Source: RPQJ01 sp044226195
GTDB lineage: Bacteria > Pseudomonadota > Gammaproteobacteria > Steroidobacterales > Steroidobacteraceae
Length of the DNA stretch: 64,000 nucleotides
Direction: 5' to 3'
Assembly: GCA_044226195.1 (NCBI GenBank)
Contig: JBGAHO010000001.1
Location: 124,001-188,000 of the forward strand
Shown: positions 1-8,067 of the stretch, piece after piece
Layout: every line of letters begins with the position of its first letter
How positions within the stretch are numbered: the stretch's first letter is position 1
Program-made: the position numbers and the translations under genes
Notes under the pieces: generated by a model
What the model saw: the letters and a program-made list of their open reading frames with translations, nothing else
What the model was told of the DNA's origin: nothing
Databases searched by the model: none

Positions 1-112
1 TGTGCACGTCGTCCCGATGGCGCAAGGCCACGTACCGCTGGACGTTCAGCAGCCAGCGCTCGATGCCGCCGATGTCGAGCGTCGCGACGACCTGGCACAC
101 GCGCAGGCTCAT
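1..112 (-). CDS. Glycosyltransferase family 4 protein, N-terminus only
   Basis: Only the first 37 codons lie in the window; the gene runs off the left edge. The N-terminus MSLRVCQVVATLDIGGIERW has the beta-strand followed by GGIE(R)W that opens GT4/GT-B glycosyltransferases of exopolysaccharide loci. The ATG at 112 sits 6 bp after the stop of the upstream membrane protein, so it is part of the same minus-strand operon. It probably adds a sugar to the lipid-linked repeat unit in the cytoplasm; donor and acceptor cannot be told from this fragment. Confidence 0.7.
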   Translation of the reverse strand, partial: MSLRVCQVVATLDIGGIERWLLNVQRYVALRHRDDVH

Positions 113-118
113 GGCCGG

Positions 119-1582
119 TCACCGCGCATTCATGAACAGCCAGATGGCGAAGACCGTCATCAGGGTCAGGGGCGTCGTGATCTTCTGGAATCGCCGTCCG
201 GCGAACTCGTGGCCGATCATCGCGAGCACGACCGCGCTCGCGAGGAAGGTGTCGCGATAGCGGACGACCTCCGGTCCCACGCCGTTGAAAGCGATCGCCG
301 CGGAGAACCACACGCAGACGTAGGGGAGGACGAAGGTCGCGAGCCGACTCTTGCGGTCCCAAACGGCAAGCAGGCCGAATGCGATCCACGGCGCCATCCA
401 CCACCACTGCACGGTCCGCAGCTCGCGGAAGACGTCCTTGAACCAGTTGTAGTCCTTGAGGTCCCAGGCGACGTACTGGTGCAGCAGGAACGGCGGGGGG
501 TTGGCGAACGACAACGGCACGTGGAACAGGCGCGCCGGTCCGGTCAGGCCGGCCGCCCAGCCGAACGAGGCCCCCTGCTGGAGCGTCGTGTCCTGGAGCA
601 CCGACTCCATCATGTCCTTCTTCGGACCGAAGTTGAAAATCGACATGATCACGATGGTGGCGACGATGCCGAGGGCGATCCGCGAACCGTACTGCGCACC
701 GCCCTTCCACGTGAAGACGAAGAAGTGCACGGCAGTGACGCCGAGCGAGAGCAGGAACACCTCCTGCCGGCACCACCAGATGCAGGCCAGCGCGACCAGC
801 GCGGTCGCGGCGGATCGAGGCCGGATCTCGCGGTCCTGCGCCACCTGCCACAGGCCGTAGAGCAGGATGGCCGTGGAGAGGTGGACGTACACTTCCTTGT
901 ACAGCAGGATCGAGGACTGGATGAACTCGGGCCCGAACACCACCAGCAGCGCCCCGAAGCGCTGCGACGCCGGGCCGACCAGACGGCGCAGGCTCAGCAG
1001 CACCACCAGTGCCGTGACGGAGCCCAACAACACGTGCACGAGGCGGACCCAGACCTGGGCCTCGCCGAAGATGAGCTTGATCCAGGAGATCAGCAGGCCG
1101 ACGTGCGCGACCTTCAGCGCGAACGGCAGCGTGGGATTCTCGAAGACGACCTCGCCCGCAGGCACGCCGAAGTCGACGATGTATTGCCCGGCGCCCACGT
1201 AATGCACGTCGTCGTCCCAGATCGGCATGGTCGACGTATTGATGTTGAACAGCGGGAACGTGAACGATTCGGGCGCCACGAGATAGAACACGCCGAGCAC
1301 CGCCAGTCGAATGGCGGCGGCCTGGATGAACACGGCGCTGTACTGACGGCCGCAGAACAGGTGCAGACCGAGGGCAATGGCGCCGTAGACAGCCGAGAGG
1401 ACCGTCGACCCCTGCATCGCCGTGAAGTAGTCGCCCGGACCCTCGATGCCGTACGGCGCCACCCAGAGCACGACGAAGACCAGCAACAGCAGCAGCGGAG
1501 AGGTCGCCGGGCTGAGCACCGCGCGCAGGCCCAGCGGATCCTTCTTGCCGGCGCCAAACACGATCTCGGCACGCGTCACCAT
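119..1582 (-). CDS. Polytopic membrane protein of the EPS cluster, probable GT-C type glycosyltransferase
   Basis: This 487-residue protein is mostly hydrophobic, with about ten predicted membrane spans. Near residue 120 there is an acidic patch, WDDDVHYVGAGQY, in the first large loop, where GT-C glycosyltransferases carry their catalytic acidic residues. I start at the ATG at 1582 (MVTRAEIVFG) because the longer frame upstream is arginine-rich out-of-frame sequence covering the preceding gene. The start overlaps the end of the preceding glycosyltransferase by 7 bp. Seen: membrane topology and acidic loop. Inferred: use of a lipid-phosphate sugar donor on the periplasmic side. A second polymerase-like role cannot be excluded. 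Confidence 0.65.
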   Translation of the reverse strand: MVTRAEIVFGAGKKDPLGLRAVLSPATSPLLLLLVFVVLWVAPYGIEGPGDYFTAMQGSTVLSAVYGAIALGLHLFCGRQYSAVFIQAAAIRLAVLGVFYLVAPESFTFPLFNINTSTMPIWDDDVHYVGAGQYIVDFGVPAGEVVFENPTLPFALKVAHVGLLISWIKLIFGEAQVWVRLVHVLLGSVTALVVLLSLRRLVGPASQRFGALLVVFGPEFIQSSILLYKEVYVHLSTAILLYGLWQVAQDREIRPRSAATALVALACIWWCRQEVFLLSLGVTAVHFFVFTWKGGAQYGSRIALGIVATIVIMSIFNFGPKKDMMESVLQDTTLQQGASFGWAAGLTGPARLFHVPLSFANPPPFLLHQYVAWDLKDYNWFKDVFRELRTVQWWWMAPWIAFGLLAVWDRKSRLATFVLPYVCVWFSAAIAFNGVGPEVVRYRDTFLASAVVLAMIGHEFAGRRFQKITTPLTLMTVFAIWLFMNAR

Positions 1583-2841
1583 CGCGCAACGCCCTCCTCG
1601 CGACGAGCCTTCGCGCGATGCGCCGCGTGACGGGCATCGGCAAAAAGGCCGGCCACGACGTCGTTCATGCGATTGAAGTAATGCGGGCCCGCGATCCGCC
1701 AGCGCTCCGGGATGTCGACGGGTCCGGGCACGCGGATCGCCGTTCGCCGACCGGGGGCCGACGCGAGCGTCGCTGCGAACTCGCTCCAGCGCTCCGCCGT
1801 GCGACCGACCGAGTAGCGGGCGCGAATGTGCTGCGCGGCGGCCGTCGACAGCCGCGACCACAGCTCGCGATCCGCAGCGAGACCGGCGATCGCGCGCACG
1901 AATTCGTCGCCGCGGTCCCGCACCACGAGTCCGGTCACGCCGTGCTCCACCAGGGCCCTCGTGCCCCCGCCGATGTCCGTGACGACCGGGACCAGGCCAT
2001 TGGCCATGCCTTCCATGACGCTGGTCGGCGTGCCCTCGTAGTCCGACAGCAGGACCACCACGTCGTGCTCGCGCAAGCGGTCGTAGACTTCATCGGCCGG
2101 GATCGCGGCATGGCGCCGGACCCGTTCGCCGCCGGGTTCATCGGCCAGCAACCGCGCGAGCGCCGCATCCTCGGCGCCGCTGCCCCAGATGTGGCACTCG
2201 ACGGCCGGCAATTCGCGCGCAACCCGCGCGAAGGCCCGGCCGAGGTCGAGGATGCGCTTCTGCTCCTGCACGATGCGCCCGAAATACGCGATGCGCAGGC
2301 CCGCACCAGACCGCGTGATCGGTGCATCGGGCGTCGGCACGCCACAGGGAATGCTCGCCACCGGCAACCCGGCGTGGCACGCGAGCGCCTGCGCCTGGAT
2401 CACGTCCGACACCGCCACGGCTCCGCTGACGCGGACAGGGCTGTCGGGGTGGCAGAATACGTCGATCAGGCGCTTCGTCGGCGCATCGTCCGAGTGCAGG
2501 ACCACCACCGACGGGATGCCCGCCTCGCGCAGCCAGGGCGACGCATAGAGCGCCCAGTAGCAGTGGTGCGCCACGAACACGTCCGGGGGATGCGCCGCCA
2601 GCTGTCGCAGGCACCAGCGGACGTTGTTGCCCATCGATCCCCGACTGTGCGTGGCCGCGAACTCGATGCCGTGGTCGCAACAGAAAGCCGACAGCGAACA
2701 CACCGACGGATCACGCGGCGCGATCAGCAACAGGCGTGGCTCGTGGCCGAGCGCACGCAAGGCCGGCATCAGGCGACGCAGGAACACGCTCTGCGCGTCG
2801 CAGAGGTATTCGGTCTCGTTGTGACAGAAGGTGATGCGCAT
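1576..2841 (-). CDS. Glycosyltransferase family 4 (GT-B)
   Basis: The 421-residue protein has the two-domain GT-B layout. The C-terminal donor-binding half shows AYFGRIVQEQKRILDL (about residue 190) and the diagnostic SDYEGTPTSVMEGMANGLVPV segment with the E-x7-E arrangement of GT4 enzymes. It transfers a nucleotide-activated sugar onto the growing EPS repeat unit in the cytoplasm; the sugar is unknown. About 70 extra residues follow the GT4 fold (from ASAPGRRTAI onward) and resemble nothing I recognise. It overlaps the next gene by 7 bp and lies 11 bp after the preceding one. Confidence 0.85.
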   Translation of the reverse strand: MRITFCHNETEYLCDAQSVFLRRLMPALRALGHEPRLLLIAPRDPSVCSLSAFCCDHGIEFAATHSRGSMGNNVRWCLRQLAAHPPDVFVAHHCYWALYASPWLREAGIPSVVVLHSDDAPTKRLIDVFCHPDSPVRVSGAVAVSDVIQAQALACHAGLPVASIPCGVPTPDAPITRSGAGLRIAYFGRIVQEQKRILDLGRAFARVARELPAVECHIWGSGAEDAALARLLADEPGGERVRRHAAIPADEVYDRLREHDVVVLLSDYEGTPTSVMEGMANGLVPVVTDIGGGTRALVEHGVTGLVVRDRGDEFVRAIAGLAADRELWSRLSTAAAQHIRARYSVGRTAERWSEFAATLASAPGRRTAIRVPGPVDIPERWRIAGPHYFNRMNDVVAGLFADARHAAHRAKARREEGVARW

Positions 2842-2852
2842 GGTTCGCTGCG

Positions 2853-3879
2853 TCAGCGGCGCCCTCCGCGACGCAGGTCGTGCATCCAGTCGTAGGCGCG
2901 TTCATGCCAGGTGGCGGCCCGGCGCTCGCCGACGACGCGCGAGAGAGCGCGCAGCGACGCCCGATCGGCCCGCAGGCGCGGCGAGCGCGGCGCCTGCTCG
3001 TGCAGCGCCAGCAGTTCGCGGGCCTTGTCGCCCTCCCCGACCTGCATGAGCTTGCGTGCGACGCGGAATCCTTCCTTCGCAAGGGCCGAAGCGTAGGGTT
3101 CGACGCCGCGGCGGTCGACGGGAAACCTCGCGCAGACGTGGCAATGATGGCGATACAACGCCAGCACCTCGTCGTGCGCCCGTTGCGGCTCGCCGCGGAA
3201 GCTCACGCGCGGGCCCTGCGTCATGTCCGTGCTGACCCGATGACCGCGGATGTAGCTCGGTGCGCCGGCCACGTATCCGATTGCCAGCCCGGCGCAGAAG
3301 ATCGACGCCATGTAACTCGCATCCTCGAAGCAGCGCATGCTGGCGTCCCACGGCCCGAGACAATCGCAGGCGCGCCGCCGGAACAGCGGATTGTTCACCG
3401 GCAGCGTCCAGGACGTGATGCAGCGCGCCAGCCCGGTCTCCCGGGTCAGGGGTTCGCGCGGTTCGGTCTGCGCGCCCCGTCTCGAGTTCGAACGAGTCGC
3501 CGGCGACCACGTCCCACTCGGGGTGCGCACGCAGGGCCGCGACCTGCGTCGCGAGCTTGCCGGAGCCGAGCGTGTCGTCGGAGTCGAGGTACTGCACGAA
3601 CTCGCCCCGCGCGCTCGCGAGCCCGCGATTGCGGGCGGCCGGCGCGCCGGCATTGCGCTGGCGCACGTAGTGAAGCCGCCAGTCGGCGCATCCGTCGGCG
3701 CCGGGCCAGCCGGCCACGGCGTCCTCGGTGGCGTCGGTCGAGCCGTCATCGACCACGACGAGTTCGATCGGCCGGTACGACTGGGTGAGCACCGACTCCA
3801 GCGCTTCCAGCAGCAGCGCCGCACGGTTGTACGTCGGCACGATCACGCTGACCCAGCCGGGTTCGTGGAAGGAGCTCAT
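2853..3879 (-). CDS. Glycosyltransferase family 2 (GT-A), interrupted by a frameshift
   Basis: The N-terminal third, from MSSFHEPGWVSVIVPTYNRA at the ATG at 3879, is a classic GT2 start with VVVDDGSTD and LDSDD (nucleotide and metal binding). After FELETG the frame loses meaning, and the conserved continuation (REPLTRETGLARC, then NNPLFRRRACDCLGPWD and a helical C-terminus) is in the next frame. The switch point is a CCCC run at 3475-3478; removing one base joins the frames into an enzyme of about 341 residues. The start overlaps the upstream GT2 stop as ATGA. Either a single-base sequence error or a real inactivation; I favour an error because both halves are well conserved. Confidence 0.75.
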
Positions 3880-4940
3880 GCGCGCAGCCGCCGCATCCAG
3901 CGCCAGGCGATCGAGGGCAGCAGCACGCCCGCAGTCGCTCGCGCACCTTTCGCGGTGGCCAGCGACTGCGGATCGACGCGGACCGACGTCCGGAACAGGC
4001 GGCGACGCAGGCGCGAGTGCCGGGACTTCTGGTAGTAGGACTGCGCGAGCAGGCCCTCCGCGGCATGCCGGGCGAATTCCGCCGCGATGTCGGGGGCCTC
4101 CTGCGCACGCACGCGGCGCACGTAGCGTTCGAGCAGAGGCAGGCCAAGCGCGATGGCCTCGTCGTCCATGATGCGGTCGGCCATGACGAGACCGCGCAGC
4201 GACATGGCTTCGACCTCCGTGAGGTCTTCCCCGAGGTACTGGCTCATCAGCCCGCGGTGCACCTTGGCCGTCAATTGAAAGTGCACGGCCTGTCGCTCCG
4301 GCGACTGCGTGATCGAGCGGTCGTGCACCCGGTACAGGATCAGGTCGGTCGGCAGGTTGGCCATGTGCGTGTGCGCGAGCAGGCGCGCCCAGAAGTCGTA
4401 GTCCTGCCCGGTCCACAACTCGGTGTCGTAACCGCCGACCTGCTCGGCCAGGTCGCGCCGGAACATGGTGGTCGGGTGCACCATGCAGCACCAGAACGCC
4501 ATGAACAACCGGATGCGCGCATCGTCGTCCGGGTGGCGGGTCGAACCGAGGAAACGACCGCCCGCGTCGATGTGCCGGCAACTGCTGCCGAGCACGCCCA
4601 CGTCCGGGTGTCGCTGGAGGTAATCGAGCTGCACCGCGAGACGGTCGACGAGCGCAACGTCGTCGGCATCGATGCGCGCGATCCAAGGCGCGCGGCATGC
4701 GCGCAGGCCGAGGTTGAGCGAGGTCGGCAGGTTGCGCCGCGCATCGTTGCGCAACAGGCGGATGCGCGCGTCGCGATCCGCGTAGTCCTGGAGCATTTCT
4801 GTCGAGCCATCGGTCGAACCGTCGTCGACGATCACGAACTCGAAGTCGCGCCAGCTCTGGCCGAGCACCGAGTCCATCGACTCGGCCAGCGTCGGCCGTC
4901 CGTTGTGGACGGCCATGAGGACGCTGACGCGCGGGGTCAC
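3876..4940 (-). CDS. Glycosyltransferase family 2 (GT-A)
   Basis: The 354-residue protein opens with VSVLMAVHNGRPTLAESMDS, followed by VIVDDGSTDGS and ARIDADDVAL, the donor-binding and DxD elements of GT2. A WTGQDYDFWARL segment near residue 195 corresponds to the ED/QDY-W acceptor region of inverting GT2 enzymes. The C-terminal 100 residues are basic and helical. It follows a hexapeptide acyltransferase by 10 bp and overlaps the next GT2 by 4 bp, so translation is probably coupled. It acts in the cytoplasm on the lipid-linked EPS unit; sugar specificity is unknown. Confidence 0.88.
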   Translation of the reverse strand: MTPRVSVLMAVHNGRPTLAESMDSVLGQSWRDFEFVIVDDGSTDGSTEMLQDYADRDARIRLLRNDARRNLPTSLNLGLRACRAPWIARIDADDVALVDRLAVQLDYLQRHPDVGVLGSSCRHIDAGGRFLGSTRHPDDDARIRLFMAFWCCMVHPTTMFRRDLAEQVGGYDTELWTGQDYDFWARLLAHTHMANLPTDLILYRVHDRSITQSPERQAVHFQLTAKVHRGLMSQYLGEDLTEVEAMSLRGLVMADRIMDDEAIALGLPLLERYVRRVRAQEAPDIAAEFARHAAEGLLAQSYYQKSRHSRLRRRLFRTSVRVDPQSLATAKGARATAGVLLPSIAWRWMRRLRA

Positions 4941-4950
4941 TGGCCTGCTC

Positions 4951-5586
4951 CTAGCGCCAGGACACGTTCTCCCGGATCACCCGCGCCGGCACGCCGGCCA
5001 CGAGGCTGCCAGGCGCCACGTCCCGCGTCACGACGGCGCCCGCCGCAATGACCGCACCCTCACCGATCGTGACGCCCTTGAGCACGATGGCCCCGGTGCC
5101 GATCCAGACGCGGTGCCCGATCCGGATCGGCGCCCGATCGCGCGCGCCGTCGATGCTGTGGCTGTCACAGTCGCGGATCACGACCCCCTTGGCCAGCGCC
5201 ACGTCGTTGCCGACCGAGATGTCCTCGAAACAGTCGATGCTCACGCCCGTGTTCGCGTAGCCGCTGCCGAGGCGCAGTCGCGCGCCGCGATTGACGCTCA
5301 CGTGGAAGCCTGAGTGCAGGCGGAAGTCGCCGTCAACCGAGAGCCGCCCATCCTCGTGCACCACGAGTTCCGAATCGAAGAACCGCGCGCGCGGCCAGGC
5401 CGGCCCGAGGTCCAGCGATCCGGCCACGTCGAGCACCGCGCCGGGTGCGAGGGCGACGTGGACGTGCCGTCGCACCACGATCCGGCGCGACCCGCTCCCC
5501 GACCGCCAGCGCAGGCTCAGCGTCCGCAGCCAGCTCGTTTGCCAGATGCGTTGCCAACGTGAGCCCCAGGCGTCCCGGACCCGCAT
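4951..5586 (-). CDS. Left-handed beta-helix (hexapeptide repeat) acyltransferase
   Basis: The 211-residue protein is built of hexapeptide repeats (IGHRVWIGTGAIVLKGVTIG, IAAGAVVTRDV) and ends with the GVPARVIR segment typical of WbbJ/maltose-acetyltransferase-like enzymes. A conserved histidine lies in CDSHSIDG. The chosen ATG at 5586 shares a base with the stop of the preceding gene (TGATG), which fixes the start; the longer frame upstream is out-of-frame sequence of that gene. It probably O- or N-acetylates a sugar of the EPS repeat unit using acetyl-CoA. A second enzyme of the same fold lies at 7441-8067. Confidence 0.85.
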   Translation of the reverse strand: MRVRDAWGSRWQRIWQTSWLRTLSLRWRSGSGSRRIVVRRHVHVALAPGAVLDVAGSLDLGPAWPRARFFDSELVVHEDGRLSVDGDFRLHSGFHVSVNRGARLRLGSGYANTGVSIDCFEDISVGNDVALAKGVVIRDCDSHSIDGARDRAPIRIGHRVWIGTGAIVLKGVTIGEGAVIAAGAVVTRDVAPGSLVAGVPARVIRENVSWR

Positions 5587-7439
5587 CAGTACTCGAGCCT
5601 CAATTGCGAGGTGAGCTGTTCGAGCGAGAGCGCGAGGGTGACCGTCACGGCCGCCGCCGGATCCGCGGCAGCACGCAGTCGCTCGACGATGCCCTGCAGC
5701 GTGCCAGGCCGGAACATTCCTTCGACATGACTTCGTCCTGCCCCCAGGGTCTCGCTCACCCAACCCGCCAGGTCGTTCCGCAGCCAATCGGGGTAGCAGT
5801 GGTTCAGCAGCCGACCGCGGGGCGAGACCGTCCCGGCGCCGGTCAGACGCTGGCTTACGTCGGCCAGCCGCTCCTCGATCCGCGTCCGGACCTTGGCGAG
5901 TCCGCGGTTCGCCGCCGGCAGTCGGGTCCCGGCCCACGGCACAGCCGCCAGCGCGGACGAGTAGCGTTCTAGCACGGCGCACTGCAGGCGGCGGTCAGCG
6001 CGGAACGCCGGCGGCAGGCCGTACAGGCAGCGCAGCAGTGCGACGTCGAGGAACGGCGTGCGCGACTCGATCCAGGGCCGGTTGTGCACCAGGTAATACT
6101 GGATCTGCTTGCGGCCGTGGAACTGCAGCGCGAACAGGTCGTGTGCCATCGCGGGCGGCAGGTCCGCAAACGGTGCAAACGAGGCATCGAACGCGGCGCG
6201 CATGCGCTCGACCAGCGCTTGCGCCGGCAGCGCGAACACCGCGGCGAACTGTGCGGGATCCCCGAAGCCGCCGCCCCACTTGCCGAGGAAAATGCGGTAC
6301 AGGGATTCGCGCACGCCAGCGGCGGGACCGTCGTACACGTAACTGCCCCCGAGCAGCAGATCGCCGAAGTGCCCGCTCAGGTTGACGTTCATGCAGGCGG
6401 CCGCCTCTTCCACGCGCCACAGATTGTGCGCGTGGGACAGGCCGTGGCCGCCCTCCGTCAGGCGCGCATGCCTCGCAGCCAGGTCGCGCAGCCACTGCCC
6501 GTCGTGCATCAGGAACTCGTGGTGACTCGTGCCGGCAGCCCGGGACGCGCGCCGTGCGTACACGATGTCGGGCGAGTCGGGCGGGCCGAAACAGAACGTG
6601 TGCAGGCCGGCGCCACCGCCGAGCGCGGCGACGATCAGCCGGCTGTCGAGTCCACCGCTCAGGTAGACGCCGCGCCGCTCCCCCTCGCGGCCGGTCTCGG
6701 TGCAGGCCGCACGAAAGAGGTGCGCCACCTCATCGACGGCCGCAGCGAAGGTCGGCGTGGACGCCGTGGCCTGCAGTTCGCTCCAGCGCCAATAAGGCCG
6801 CACGGCGAAGGCGCCGGACACGAGGTCGATCTCGGCGATCGATCCGGCCGGAAAGAGCTGGACGTCCCGCAGCAGCGTGCGCTCTTCGAGCACGCACTGG
6901 CAGCAGAAGTACTCGGCCACGGACAGCGGATCGAGCGCGCGCGAAACCCACGGCGCGTCGAGACAGGCGCCGACGGTTGGCGCGAGCACGAATCCCTCCG
7001 GTCGCTCGCTGTAGTAATGCGGCCGCAGCCCGAAGCGATCGTTGGCGAAGTGGATCCGGCCGCACTGCCGATCGTGCACGGCGACGAAGAATCCGCCGTC
7101 GCACGGACGCAGGCAGTCTTCGAGCGTCGCTCCCGAACGCAGCAGCGCCAGCAGCAGCGCCGCATCGCTCGCCGGACAGGCCGCGTCGCGGGGTCCCAGG
7201 CGACGCCACAGCGCGTCGCGTCCGCCCATCTCGCCGTCGACGAAAACCGTGTAGCGCGCATCGCGCGCCGGCTGGTCGCGGTTCCAGATTCCGTTGGTGA
7301 CGCGTGACAGTCGAACCCCCGCTTCGCCTCCACGCTCCGCGCGCAGGGGCAAGTCGCCCGCTGGAGCGTCCCAGCCCTCGGGCAACGGAGCGCCGCGGGT
7401 GAACGTCAGTCCGGGCAAGGAAACGCCTGCGGGTGCCAT
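5586..7439 (-). CDS. Asparagine-synthase-like protein of the EPS cluster, lacking the glutaminase cysteine
   Basis: The 617-residue protein has the AsnB layout. An Ntn-type N-terminal half (FFVAVHDRQCGRIHFANDRFGLRPHYY) is followed by a synthase half with the PP-loop ATP motif YLSGGLDSRLIVAAL near residue 260 and the TPFLD segment near residue 470. AsnB enzymes that hydrolyse glutamine start with Met-Cys; this one starts MAPAGVSLPG and has no cysteine at position 2, so it cannot make ammonia from glutamine in the usual way. Homologues in polysaccharide loci are thought to amidate or otherwise modify sugars or lipids; the substrate here is unknown. It lies between two acyltransferase genes with essentially no spacing. 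Confidence 0.8.
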   Translation of the reverse strand: MAPAGVSLPGLTFTRGAPLPEGWDAPAGDLPLRAERGGEAGVRLSRVTNGIWNRDQPARDARYTVFVDGEMGGRDALWRRLGPRDAACPASDAALLLALLRSGATLEDCLRPCDGGFFVAVHDRQCGRIHFANDRFGLRPHYYSERPEGFVLAPTVGACLDAPWVSRALDPLSVAEYFCCQCVLEERTLLRDVQLFPAGSIAEIDLVSGAFAVRPYWRWSELQATASTPTFAAAVDEVAHLFRAACTETGREGERRGVYLSGGLDSRLIVAALGGGAGLHTFCFGPPDSPDIVYARRASRAAGTSHHEFLMHDGQWLRDLAARHARLTEGGHGLSHAHNLWRVEEAAACMNVNLSGHFGDLLLGGSYVYDGPAAGVRESLYRIFLGKWGGGFGDPAQFAAVFALPAQALVERMRAAFDASFAPFADLPPAMAHDLFALQFHGRKQIQYYLVHNRPWIESRTPFLDVALLRCLYGLPPAFRADRRLQCAVLERYSSALAAVPWAGTRLPAANRGLAKVRTRIEERLADVSQRLTGAGTVSPRGRLLNHCYPDWLRNDLAGWVSETLGAGRSHVEGMFRPGTLQGIVERLRAAADPAAAVTVTLALSLEQLTSQLRLEY

Positions 7440-7440
7440 C

Positions 7441-8067
7441 TCAATACTGACGCAGCACCTTGGCAGGGACGCCGGCCGCGAGGCACATCGGCGGCAGGTC
7501 GCCGGCCACGACGCTGCCGGCGCCGACGATCGTGCCGCGTCCGATGGTCACGCCCGGCAGCACGATGCAGCCCACACCGAGCCACACGGCGTCCTCGATC
7601 ACCACCGGTCGCGACTCGCCCTGCGTGGCGACCCGGGCATCGACGTCCTCGAAACTCGGCGCGTGGCCGTCGGAGTCGAGGATCTGGCAGTTCGCCGCGA
7701 TCAGGCAGCGCGCCCCGATGCGCACGCTGCGTCGCGCGTGGATACAGGTACCGTGGATGCGGGTCGCCGTACCGATGTCGATCAGGGCGCCCGGTGAGTC
7801 CGCCACCAGCTTGACCGGGGCGAACATGTTCGCGTGGTAGCCGCGGTTGCTCGAATCGAGGACGACGCCGTCGCCGAGCCGCACCCGGCCGCCGTGGCCG
7901 ATGCTGAGCAGGGGCGTGCCGAGCATCTGCACGCCGCGCCCGCACTCGAGACCCTCGTCCGGCGTGAGCGACAGCTGGCGGTAGTCGACGTAGAGCTCGC
8001 GCAGTCGCCGCCACAGGAACGGCAGGAAGCCGAGCCAGCGCCCCACGCGCGTGCGCGGCGCGCTCAT
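7441..8067 (-). CDS. Hexapeptide-repeat acetyltransferase (WbbJ/CysE superfamily)
   Basis: The 208-residue protein has an N-terminal helical segment, then left-handed beta-helix coils: VRLGDGVVLDSSNRG, IDIGTATRIHGTCIHARRSV, IEDAVWLGVGCIVLPGVTIG, VGAGSVVAGDLP, and a GVPAKVLR ending. DSDGHAPS carries the likely catalytic histidine. The start at 8067 overlaps the stop of the flippase gene as ATGA. It is probably an acetyl-CoA-dependent O-acetyltransferase acting on an EPS sugar or its lipid carrier. Sequence alone does not separate it functionally from the paralogue at 4951-5586. Confidence 0.85.
   Translation of the reverse strand: MSAPRTRVGRWLGFLPFLWRRLRELYVDYRQLSLTPDEGLECGRGVQMLGTPLLSIGHGGRVRLGDGVVLDSSNRGYHANMFAPVKLVADSPGALIDIGTATRIHGTCIHARRSVRIGARCLIAANCQILDSDGHAPSFEDVDARVATQGESRPVVIEDAVWLGVGCIVLPGVTIGRGTIVGAGSVVAGDLPPMCLAAGVPAKVLRQY

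Noticed and set aside
2..1630. Long plus-strand frame opposite the GT-C membrane protein
   Set aside because: Composition is Arg/His/Glu-rich without any motif; it is the antisense shadow of a well-supported membrane protein in high-GC DNA.
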